This document shows positions 48,801 through 60,800 of a stretch of DNA of 64,000 nucleotides, piece by piece. Numbering within the stretch: the stretch's first letter is position 1; every line of letters starts with the position of its first letter. A program made the position numbers and the translations under genes. Source of the DNA: Eublepharis macularius (taxonomy: Eukaryota > Chordata > Lepidosauria > Squamata > Eublepharidae); NCBI RefSeq assembly GCF_028583425.1, contig NC_072795.1, positions 69,144,001 through 69,208,000 of the forward strand. Direction: 5' to 3'. Under the pieces are notes generated by a model, which was not told where the DNA came from, searched no databases, and saw only the letters and a program-made list of their open reading frames with translations.

Positions 48801-51800
48801 GCATTTCTCTTTCACTGGCCTGTTGAGAGGGCCAGAAGGGGGCCGATGCCTGGGAGTTTGGAAAGTCTAGGCCGCAGTTTTATGCTCTTGGAGGCCTGGG
48901 AGGTAGCTAGGCCTGCCTTTGCTGACATTTTGCCATCTAGGCCCTTGGGCCTTTTCTCTTTCACTGGCCTGTTGAGAGGCCCAAAAGAGAGCCAGGGCCC
49001 GTGAGTCTGGCACCACTAGGCTGTAGCTTTGAGGCCTGGGATGCGGCTGGGGTTTGCCATTAATGACATTCCCGCCAACAGAAATTTTCCTGCCGAAAGG
49101 AGAAACAAAAGTGAAAGTGTGCCTCACAAGTCTCGGCTGAAACGAAAGAGAAATAAAGGAGGGCTCCCTTTTATTTAGGCGAGCTGACTCTGAGGCTTCT
49201 GCTACTCTTTTTTTCCTCCCTCTTTCCTTTCATGGCCCCCATTACCCGCAGGATCAAGCTTACTGCGGATCATTCAGGGCTGCTGGGGTTGGAGCAGGTC
49301 CTGCTGGAGGCTGCTCCTTCCAAGCCTGAGGGAGTTCCCGATAATATCAGTCTCTACATCAGGCTACTGTGGACTCAAACACTGCACCCTCTGGCCATCT
49401 GGGGGGGGGGTGGTTCCTCTCAACCCGAAGGTGGGGAACCTCGGTGGAGTTTTGCAGTTGTGGCTGTGTAACCTAGGAAAACCTAGGGACCTCTGGCTCT
49501 AATGCTTGCTGTCGCTCCAAGTGAAATGGGGGTGGGGTAGGCGGTAGGGCCTTTCCTTTCCCCTATGAGCTCCATACTGCCTGTGGCCTCCCTGAGTTTA
49601 CAGGCACGCATCACCACGCCTAGCTCATCTCTGGCAGTTTCTTCTTCACCAGGATCACTGCGCTCTGCAGAGCGTTGCTGAAGACGTCCTGCTCCGATGG
49701 CAGGGCCAGAAAGACTGGTGATTCCAGGGACAAGCCCCTCCCCTCCAGGATCAAAATCAGCTGACTGACCCTGCCTTCGGAGAGGAGGAGCTATATCCCA
49801 AAAGTCAGGACTGCCCCACTCCTAAGACCACTGGAGAATGATCCTGTTGAGAAAAGCATATATTTACGGTATGTGCAAAATGATATTTCATGGAGTAGCA
49901 ATTTGCTATGTTCAGTGGATTAATCTTTGTGTCAGAAAAGAGCATGAAGTGGCCAAGCAACCCTCATAATATGACTCACCAGAACACTCAAAAATGTGCC
50001 TCCTTTCTGACACTGAAACAAGCATTTCTTGTATCTCCTTGCTGAGTTTCTGGTTTGCTACCTTTTTCTGATCAATTTGCTTCTCCAGCTCCATGATAAG
50101 TTTCTCCTGTTTTTGAACATTTTTCTTATGAACCTGGCCATTGAAAAACAAAGTGCATATAAGATTTGCTTGGACAGATTTAAAAGATAACTTGTTAAAG
50201 CAAGCTTTATTTCACAGGCACCAAGATGCTTTCATTAGATTTGGTATGACATTTTTATAGTCACTTTCCAATATAAAAGATGACAAAGGACATGGAGAGT
50301 ATTCAAATAAAGTATTTACTGGGATGCAACCAGTAGCAAAAATGGATTTTATACAGAAAGGAAGCCAGAGTGCAGATGAGTACAGAATTATTACTATTTA
50401 ATATTGACTATCTTTTCAGATGAGATCTCAAAACAGATTATATTACTAAATAAAATAGTAGTAATGGTATTAAAATAGAAACTAAATTAGCAGTAGCCAG
50501 AAACTAGAATTAAATTCACAAAAGTTTACCTGAAGAAAATGTTTTTTGTGCACTGAATAAAGACTAGCACTATACACATATTGCATGATCATAGCCAATG
50601 TGCACTAAGGGGGATCAAAATATTTATGCTGCATTTCCACCTAAATAGGGTCCCTAAGGCAGCCAACATCAGACAGTAAAAGTAAAATAACATTTATATA
50701 TACATTTAAAATGTGTATATATAGATACAGACAAATGCACAACCAAAGAGGAGATCCAATAAGAATTTACTGGGAATACACCAAATGAAATCAAGTCTTC
50801 ACTTGCTATTGGAAAAAAAGGTGAATCTCCCTGAGAAGGGAATTAAAATGTTTCAGTTCCATGAAAAGAAGGCCATTTCCTGGCTTGCCACCTGTCTAGC
50901 CTCAGATGGCAGGGGCACCTGAACCTATGCAGATATGTGCACACACTATCAACATTTGGGTAAAAAACATATAAGAGGGATTGGGTCTAGCATCCTTGGT
51001 TGTGAATCAGAGGAGGGGCCGGCATTCTGCGTTCATGCTATGCTGTTGTACAGGGCTACTGTTTTTACAGTTTTCAATAAGAGACAAAAGTAAAAAAAGG
51101 TGAGTAAAGTCATGTTGAAGAAAGACGCCTTCGAGTACCATTAACTTCAAAGAACTTTCAGATAATTACAATCAGCATGAGCCTATACATGGTTAGAAAT
51201 GTTACATTGGGTTGGATCCAAGGAAGCACTGTTGCCAGTGGATTTCCACCTGTGTGGCCTGATTTTCTTGCCATAACCCCACTTAGGGTTGCCTGACCAA
51301 GCTTGGGAACTGGCAGAAGGGTTGGGGGCACAGTGATGGGGGGGGGGGAATGTTGGCTGGAATTGCTGAAATTCTTAAAGATTCCTCAATGTTGCTTTTG
51401 GATTTCCCCAGAAATGATGTAGTGATACAGCCTATGTTACTGTGTTTTTTCCTCCTTTCCACCATTGCTTGAAGCGGTAGTGGACAACAAGGGCTACCAG
51501 CACAAAGCCTCCCACCACAGTGAAATGGTGTTCCTGAGGGAACCCTGTTCCCTAGAAGTAGCATTTGGGGCTGCAGCAGAGAAAGGTAAGCAAGTATGTC
51601 ACGCTGTGAGAGTAGGAATCCTTTTGCCCACTGAAATGCTCCATTGGATCCAAGCCAGCTTCCAATAAAGTTTGTATTATTTCAGCCTTGTTTAATAGGT
51701 AGAGGATGGGGAATTGCGCACATGAGGCAGAGGACAGAAAATTTTCCCAAGTGGCTAGAAAAGAACATGAAATATTTTACAACATTATAATGTTCTATGT

Positions 51801-54800
51801 AAAAAGCCACAGCTCAGGGAGTGACATTCAGGAGCAAAGCTTGAGCCCCCTCAAGTTATCAGTAGCAAGAAAATCCATTTCTCAGCAAAACAAAAGGTTC
51901 TAGGTAGTTGCTTTCTGTTTTCCAAAAATGGCAATGTCCATAAAGTATGCCCAAAATGGCATACTACAGACCCAGCTAGTTGCCAAGTGGAATCCTTCCT
52001 GCCTTTCTATAGATGTGTAAGTCTGTGTGGAGAAAGGAAATCGAACATACTACACTCAGCAAAGCAGCTTGACCCTTCCACTTTCCTTGATGAAATGAGG
52101 CAAATGCACAGGTTACTTTTCAAGCTCGCCCAACTGAATAATCTGCATTAAAGTAATAGATATATTAGGAATAACTTAAAGAAAATTTTTTAGTTCATCA
52201 GAATTCTTCATCGGACTAAGCAAGAAAAAAAGCCAGGGGGATTTTGCAAGGCATGATCTGAAAGCCCCAGCCTGAGCCTGCAGTTTGTAAAAGTTTTAAA
52301 ATGGAATGAAGTTATACATAGTTACAGTATGTATATACAGAAATCAGCCTTACAGTCTTTACTGGGGCTTACTCTTAGGTAAGTGTACACAGGATTGTAA
52401 TATGAATTAGATTATTTGCTGCAAAAAGACATGTTGCTCTGAAGTATGCCAGGACAATGAAGCAATAGTTCAACTACACAAATCAGCAATAATTTGGATA
52501 TGCTCTGGTGCTAATTTGATAACATAAATGTCTTGTAAAATAAAATAGAAGCAAAGAAAAGGCACTGGTTGTCCCTAACTAGCAAACATGGAGATTTATT
52601 TTAAATGATTCATTTAGTGGACAGCCATATGATTTCTTATGATAATACATTTAGATCCTGGTGGTATGGAGAGGGGTAAAGCGGATCCTTGTCTGGGATC
52701 CTATGATAGCTCTCAGCTGTCTAGTGTGGAAAGAGCAATACCAAAGCTGAAGACAATAAAGGCAAACATGAAATCAGAACCAGGCAGAATGTTCCATATA
52801 TGGTTATTCAATTATCACACTAGGGAATTTACCTTATCTAGAAAAGCAAGTGTTGCCTCCATTACTGAGACTTCACGATTCATTCGGCTGTCGTAATTTA
52901 GTACTGTTAAAAACTGTACAATTAAAAGCAGAGAGAAAATCATTCTAACAGCTAAATGCATCCTGACATTAAACTTTAAAATCGTCCAGTACAAACTGAT
53001 TCCCACTGTGGAGGTCATTCAGATCTTGCACAGTGTGATGGAAATACTTCATGTAACACTGTACTGCCCAAGCTTTAGAATGGTTCCTGATGGTTTTACT
53101 AGAAAGTGCAGTTATGTAGTAATAATGGACTTGTGTTTTAGTGTGATCACAGAAACCATTCATGGGATAAAAAGCCACTGAATATAAATGTCATTCATGT
53201 TGAAAATCACATAGATGCAGCTATTAACGAAGGATTAATAAAGAATGTGAGAATAAAACTTGTGTAAGAATATAAGTGCCTTGGTGGATCAGGACAGGGG
53301 GTTGGATCCACAGCTTTTTTTTCAGGGTGTATGTCCTGGTACGGAGTATGGGCATCGCTTGGGTGTTTGTGACTTAGGCTGGGAGAGGAGAACATCATGA
53401 GTACTGGCACCTCTTTTTAAAGGAAAAAAAAGCACTGATTGGAGCCCAAAATCCATAAGCACATGGTCACAGAATCTTTCCCTCCTGCCCAAAGCCTCTT
53501 TCAACAATGGGAAAATTTATTCCTGGGACTGAGGGACTCATGTACTAATAGCTATGTGGGTTGGATGGGAGGGGGGGGAATTGCTCCTTCATCTTCTTTG
53601 AGCTCCACTCACACAAGAATCAGAAAGGACAATCTTGCTCCTGCATCCTTCCCACTACATCTGCCCAACTCTCCCTGGGTTGGAAAAGCTCTAAGGAGGA
53701 ATGGAGGGTTGAAGATATCCAGCACTGTCAGCACCTTCTGCTGATAGTTTGCAGGATCCAAGCCAGTAACTATATCCTCATGGCAAATTCATCATTTAGG
53801 AGATTTAACTTACAAGTTGGCGATCCTTTGTAACATTGAGTTTTTGAATATCTCTGGCCTTTTGGTTGAGGTCATCAATCTGCATCTGAATCTTTTTATG
53901 CTCCCATTCCAGTTGAAATATCCCTTTCCGAAAATCTTTGCTTTCTACCATGCTGGCAACCTTCCTTTCTCCCTGAGCCTAGAAAAAAAGAGGTATATGA
54001 TTTATTTTATGATTTATTTATCTCTGGAAAAAGGTGGGCTGGGGGCCCACATTTAGTTTTGTAATGAGTTGAGTCCAGGTTCCCTAGATCCAACTCAGTT
54101 TCCCCACAGCCAAACAATAGCTGTGCAGAACAGCATTTTAAAAGTCCACAGGGACATGATTAAACTCAGGACCACAGTGTCCGGGGAGAGGGGGCTCCTG
54201 CCTCCCCTCCCCCATGCCTTTTTCTCAACCCAAAATAACTTCAGAGAGGAGTTATTTGTCCTGTTTTGGAACTGCATAGATCCACAGGGACCCAACTTGT
54301 TCCAAATGTAACATAGTTTAGCCCAAACTCAGATGCCCAAACTTTCAAAGGCAAAACATTTTTGTTCCATGTTTGTTGGAGCCACCTTTGAGGCATCTGT
54401 CCTCTTAATAATGATGGCAACAAGTAATAGGTTACAAGAACTTTTATAAACCAGTATGGTTAAATCAATTAGTATTTAATAATAATTTCAATAATAAATT
54501 CAAAAGGATAAAATATAGTATCAAAGATCTGCAGAAGCTCAGGTCATTTTAAAGAAAACGATAGTTACCCGGATAGTGCTGTTCAGTTCCTCAATGATGC
54601 TCCTGTTGATGAGAATAGCATCTGTGTAATCGGGTATTAAATTGCTACCCTCTAGTTCCACTTGTCCTTGCTTAAAGAGAAATTGGACCATCAAATCTAA
54701 CTGATATTTCATCTTCATCTCTCGAAGCCTACAAATGCCAAAGAAAGATGCTTTCAATAAATGAAACACATTTATCATGATCAGAAAGAGACTGAACAGT

Positions 54801-57800
54801 ATCAGAGGAATTTGCTTAAATTCTAGGACTCAGAATTTTTTAAAAGCCCATGGTAAAAAATATGGGCACGTATTTTTTAGTGAAAAATTCCCAGATTATT
54901 ACATCATAGACAGTTTACCTTTTTGACTGATAGGTTTATTGTTGTAGCCATAGGCCATATCCCTACATATACGCCAACATAAAACAGTGTACCACAGCAA
55001 AAAGTTAAAACTTATTTACTGAAGAGAATAAAACTTAGAAGTTTAATATTAAGTTGATAAAAGAGATAAACACAAAAACTATGAAATTTCTTCCTTATAT
55101 TTATAGATAAAAGATAAAAATAGCCACTTTAAGAGTAACAAGAGGGAAAACATCAGCCAATAAAAATGTAATACATTCCAGCTGTCCTGTGTTCAAAGAC
55201 AATGGGTTGGATCCAGTGGATCATTTCGGAACACAAAAGACTTCTATCCATAGAGCACAACTTTCTTGTCTTCCCCCTCTCACTTTAGTACAAAATGTCC
55301 CTCATGCTATTGCTGTGGGTCCCGTCATCCTGAACATCATTTTGGTCTGTAGCATAAGGAAGAAATTTGTGCTCTGCAGGTGGAAATCCTTCAATCCGCA
55401 AAAATGCTGTTGCATCCATGCCGAAGTATTTAACTTTGATGCCTTTGTGCTGTAAGCATCAGTGGCACAGTTTTACTTTGTTAATGGGGTAATTCTAAAA
55501 TGTCAGTAAACAAGAACACGAATAAAGCAAACTTACAGATTAAGCTCATTGAAGATGTGCTCGATATCTTTCCGCACCTTCTCATCATCCTCAATCCTCC
55601 TCTGAAGAAAAGTCTGCATCTCTGCTAGAGTCAGTGCTTTCTGTTTAATCTAAACAAACAGAGAAGACATTTTAAACATGTTTCCTTTGCAGGTAGTACA
55701 GATTAATAACCTAATTTTTTAAAGCAGATTTACCTGTATCATACACACTTCTGAATGCTTATGTTCATATGCTTTCAGACACTTGTTTCTATCCAATGAA
55801 CCATAGGGCTGCAAAGCTCTTGGAATGGGACTTTCTTGTCCCCTCCCCCACCAAGCAACTCCATAAACCGCCTGAAATTTTGCTCCAGGGAATCAGGGGA
55901 TATTCATGAACAGAACGAAAGTGAGAGAGGAGAACTGGCAACAGTCAAGGGATGTTGACAATGGAATGACACTTCTGTTAGCAAACAATGATGGCAGGAC
56001 GCAAGTCCTTAAATAAAATTTATTTTGCACAACAGCTCAGTCACCGAGATTGTTCTGAGTATTTGTCAAGATGTTTCAGTCTGGTTGCAATAATAATTGT
56101 GATTTGCATACATCTCATGGGGGATTCCCCCCTGCCCCAGCTGCAGACTCATAGTGAGGTCTCCTGTCTCCCAGGAAAGCATTTTCTTCTGGGGAACAAG
56201 AAAGGTCCATTCCACTGAGGTCAACCCCTTCTGTCAACAGGCATTTCCCACAAGATCCATGTCAAGACCTCTGTGTATTAGACTAGAAACAGTAAAAAGA
56301 AAAATGACTGGGAAGGCTTGACTCCTCCCCACTAGGCATGCTCAGTCCAAGCTGTGACCATGATGGAAGGAGATCTCCACTACTAAAAGCTAGCTCTGGA
56401 AGTTTCCATATCCTAGCACTGTGTATCTCAAAGCCCTTTGGTGCGAGGCATGTAGTACTATATCTGATTTGAATACACATTTCAAATATAAAAAATAAAA
56501 TTTTAAAAAGTACAGTGGAAATAAGTTTATCTACCTGTTGTTCACTTTCAATTTTGGCTCGTCTAACCACACAGAAACGATCCCAAATGGTATAGTCGAG
56601 GCCCTCTGGTTTGTTTTCAAATTCATCCATTTCATCAATAGCTTTCATTAAATGAATATAAGCATCCTGCATAGCTTTGGCAGAGCCTGGCCGATCTCCA
56701 TAGGGGTTAGAGGTGTCATGTACAACCTTTGCCTTGTGAGCCCTTTCATGATGGATTACAGCACACACAAAAAGGTTAAGCATTTTCTGTTGTGAGTTTA
56801 CGTATGCAGCAGGAGAATAAGGGCATGTGTCATCAAGGTCATTTCATGGTTGAAATTACTCGGAATGCTTGTTTTTTGTGATATTATTAACTCCTCCCCC
56901 TTGCTTTTCCATCTACTTAATTTTCCTTTTTGAAATGCTGTGCACATGTGGGTCCACATGCGTCCTCATGAGGAAATGGGCTATTAATATGAACCTCTAA
57001 TCCCATACCCTTTAAGTCCCTGATCGATTCTTACGATGATCTGTCCTTACACTGTTCGTACTCCAATGAGCCTGCTATACTATAATGATAAAAATTTTAC
57101 TGTTTTCCCAAATAAAGCCACCCCCCCCTCTCTACAGAGTAAATGACTCATTTGCAGTAGCAAGGAGAGCACAACAGGGAATCATCCTGGTGGGACAGCA
57201 ACAAAGAAGGTCCCAAGTTGTGAAGGGCTTTAAAGGGCAACCCTAAATTGAACATGGAAGCAAACTGGCAGCCAATTTAGTGATCTTAAACTTGTGGTAA
57301 TGTGTTCAAAACACTTAACCCCTGTCCAACTAACATATTCTGCACCAATTGTAGTTTCCATAGTGTCTTCAAGGACAGCCTCAGATACCTTCTATTTCTC
57401 AGTGTGGTTGAGGGATGGTTCATGCATTACTTTGGGCTGCATTCTTTATTCACCACTGTTGCCAAGTAGGCCCCCTCCCCTGCTTTAAGGCCTGCCATGA
57501 ACTGTGTTAAAGTTTCCTGCGTTGCTGTTTTATTACTACACAAAGATTTGCCTTGCACGTGTGTGCTCTAATGCACGTGTCAGTTTCCTGCTTGCTTGTT
57601 AATTACCCTGCTGCTGCAATAGACTGTGTAGTTCCCTGACTCCATGTTTGGTTAACTGCACAAAGGACTCTTTTCCTGGGCAGCCCTGCCCAGACCTATA
57701 TCTGGACTTCCCAGTGTGTGTTTGGACTTTGTTACAAGTGTGCCCCGTGCCTGCATTGCCATCTGCCACGGACTGTGCCTGTTCCCTGCTTTGGACTGTG

Positions 57801-60800
57801 TTTTAAGTGCTGTTCCCCCTGCCTCCATGGAAGCCTGCCTCATATGGGCCCAAGCGGCTGCTAGCAGCCGGGCGCCTGCCGGGGAAACCTCCAGCGAGCC
57901 TGGCTAGGCGCTCCCTGGTCAGTTCCCGCCTGGAGCCTCCCGCGGGCTGGTCGCCGAGCTTGCCCTCGCTACCGGGCAGCCTGCTATCCAGCCCCAGCTA
58001 TGCCCAGCCGGCATCCATGTTCTTAGGCAGCCAGAAGACCCAGAGGAAAAGACTGCTTTGGGAAGCCATTTCGGCGAAGCGGGCACACCACGTCCGCAGC
58101 GAGAGTACCTCGCCCCGCTCTGCATATCTTAGGAGCCGCCCCAGAGAAGGAACTAAGTGCCGACCAGCCCAAGCACTTAGAGAATGCATCTCAAAGAAAC
58201 CTCCGCATTCCAGAAGCTGATGACATCAGGACAAGCCCTGTCCGCTGGAACATCCTTTCAGCCCACTCGGATTTCCCCCTCCCTCTTTTGTCCCCTCTTC
58301 CTGAGGTGTCACTTATCACGATCAGATTACCAAAGTGGCCCATCCAAGCCATTCAGTAACCCATTAGAGCCTTTGTTTTAAACTGTGAGAACCACCAAGT
58401 ACAGCACCAGCCCCAGGGTACATTTTGGGGTATTTAAGCTGGTCTCTCAGACCACTCAGTGCTTAGGCCATTCCCATCCAGAACCCCTCGCTGTCTGTGG
58501 CTTAGGCCATTCCTATCCAGACTTCCTTGCTGTCCGTTTGTGGTCCCAGTGCTGGCATTGGGCCACCTCGCTGTTGTGTCTCTGCTTCGCTCCAGGATCG
58601 TGAGTATTTCCCTTATCATCGTTGGGAACCTGCTAAAGCGAAAGTCTCTATATTTCCTGCTCTATATTTCTTAGACCTTGTATGTTTTCTTGTATGTATG
58701 TGCAAGCTCAGGCTTACGCCACACTATTAGAAAATACATGTGTTGGAACCTATTTGTAGTCTGCCTGTTTTTCACTAGAGTGTCTGGAATCGGGACCTCC
58801 GTAGACATAGGTTGAGATCCGCGCTTATTTAAGTTACAGACTGCTAAAGCTAATTTCCCCTTATAATAAAAGCAGTTCTGGTAACACCACAGTTAATTAC
58901 TCACAGAAGCATCATAAACTGAATTAGCTTGTGGATTATAGCCACAACATGTTTTGTGATCTAGAAGTTTTTGTTTACTGCTTTGGAGATTGCAGGAACT
59001 GCAGTGGCTGAGTTTTGTGAGTTCCCAATTCATACATTTCATGAACCCCTCACTGCTCAAGAACTCAGTTCTAAGAGTGAAGAAAGCAGGCCAAAGTAAT
59101 GAATGAACTGGCTCTGACAGGTGCTGAAAAAAGTGTTCAGAGACACCATTTGATAAAGAATTGCTCTGATCTTGGTTTTGCCCTACCTTCATTTTCTGTA
59201 TATATAGCATTGAAGAGAGGTGAGCAGTTCCTCTTTGCACCTAAGCTGGTGCCTTCAGTTTAGGCACCAGCTTAGGACCATTTAAGTCCTATTAAGAGTG
59301 CCGGCTTGATACACTGTGTTTCAAGACACTGAATGTCCCAAGAGAGGAGCATTAACTGCTCTAGTTCTTAGGAGCAAGGAGTGAGGGGCAGAAAGAAGTG
59401 AGACAGTGGTGGAGAATGCCACCCCCATCCCAAATCTGCCACCTGCTGCACCTCACTGGTCCTGCTCTCAGTAGCCTTGTAATTTACACAATTTATAGTT
59501 TACACAATTTAAGGTATGAGAATTGCTTCAGTGGTATTGTAAGAAGGAAATGAAAAGTTGTCTCAAAGGCTATCAACATGGCAGGGCTTCTCTGATTACA
59601 GTTTGTCTAATTTTGATTCTGATTTTATGGTATCTTGCTATTCTCACGCGTGCGCCCCCCCCCCCCCCGGCCCCTTTGCCAAGTTATACACAGATCAGCA
59701 CCATTTGAAGTACAATGTTTTGGGATATACTAAATATAGACCAAAGAAAAATCTTACCTAGGCCGACGTTTGTAAAGTTTTAATAGATGATCAATGTGAT
59801 GAGTTGGAACGTCAGAAAATTCCTTTCTAAAACCACGTTCCATAAGCTAAGAGTGAGGAGGAAAGCACAGTCTTATGTCAGTTAGATTGAGTGTTGGTCT
59901 GCACCTGCCCCAATTCTGAAAGTCATGAGAGAATAACACTGAAGTAGCTTTAGATCAAGGAGTCTAAAATCCTCCGAAAAGAGCAAGGTTTGCCTCCAGT
60001 AGCACTTTAAAGACCAACTAGCTTTCCAGGGTATGAGCTTATAGCCCACATAGGCTATAGCCTAGGTTGTATTCTGAAGAGATGCTAGATTTCTATTATT
60101 GTTCCAGAGAAGAAGACACCATGTGAGGCAGCTAAGAACCTGATTGGTTCACCTTCTGTTTCCTCAGTGCTTATTGGACTTCTCCTGCTGTGAGCAAGAG
60201 CAGCAAGCATATTGGCTCAACACTGAGTCTACCTGTTGTTATTTGTAGAAAGCTTCTAGACCTTCCTGGAGTTTCTGAGTAGGACTTAACCCTAGAGACT
60301 TCGGAGACATTTCTTTCCTCAAAGTGGCTTTGGGATTAATCAATGTATTGTTGCTGTTAATCCTGTTTTGCTTAAAACTTCTACACTTCTTTTCCTGCCT
60401 TTAAATGAAAGTTGTGTTTTTTTTTATGTGTACGCAGGGGCAACCACAGCTTTGTGACGACTAACAGACGTACATCCCTTGCTTTTAAAGCTGAATGGAT
60501 TGCATTCACTAAGGCTGGCTTTAGTATATACCGTAAAGTAAGACAAACCAACTGATTTCACCGTGCTGTCATTCCAGAGGGGATTCTGGATTGTATCCTA
60601 CCACAGGTTAGGTAAGGGTGGAGCTTTCCTCCCGCAGAAGAGGTTCTTGCTTAAGGCTCCTTGTACTGCAACATGGCTCCTTACTTAACTCAGAACTGTG
60701 GTAGGAAATAACCATTTTCTTGGGCATACAACTTATGTGCAGGGGAAGGAAGGAGGAGGAGAATCATTTTGACTTTTAGGCAACCGCTACTAATCTCACA

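Larger units (their letters stand above)
46627..49840. mobile_element. Unassigned ~3.2-kb composite with four alternating inverted end motifs
   Basis: It lies in the last CFAP43 intron. The end motif GTGGTCC..GGAGTGGGGCAGTC...CTGACTTTTGGGA occurs forward at 46669, reversed near 46961-46980, forward at 47028 and reversed near 49805-49832. 46627-46688 and 46961-47022 are ~62-bp inverted arms. 46665-46782 and 49717-49840 are ~120-bp inverted arms at roughly 90% or better. This defines a small unit (about 46.63-47.02 kb) and a large one (about 47.02-49.84 kb). No transposase frame was recognised, so it is probably a non-autonomous DNA transposon family with long inverted ends. The family name is unknown to me. 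Confidence 0.6.

Noticed and set aside
52815-52923. Acceptor AACAG ten bases inside the CFAP43 exon ending at 52833
   Set aside because: Using it introduces an immediate stop in the incoming phase; the GTACAG acceptor keeps the frame.
58893-59240. 115-residue minus frame between CFAP43 exons
   Set aside because: The flanking exons (59758 and 56742) join in phase without it, and its sequence is not coiled-coil or CFAP43-like.
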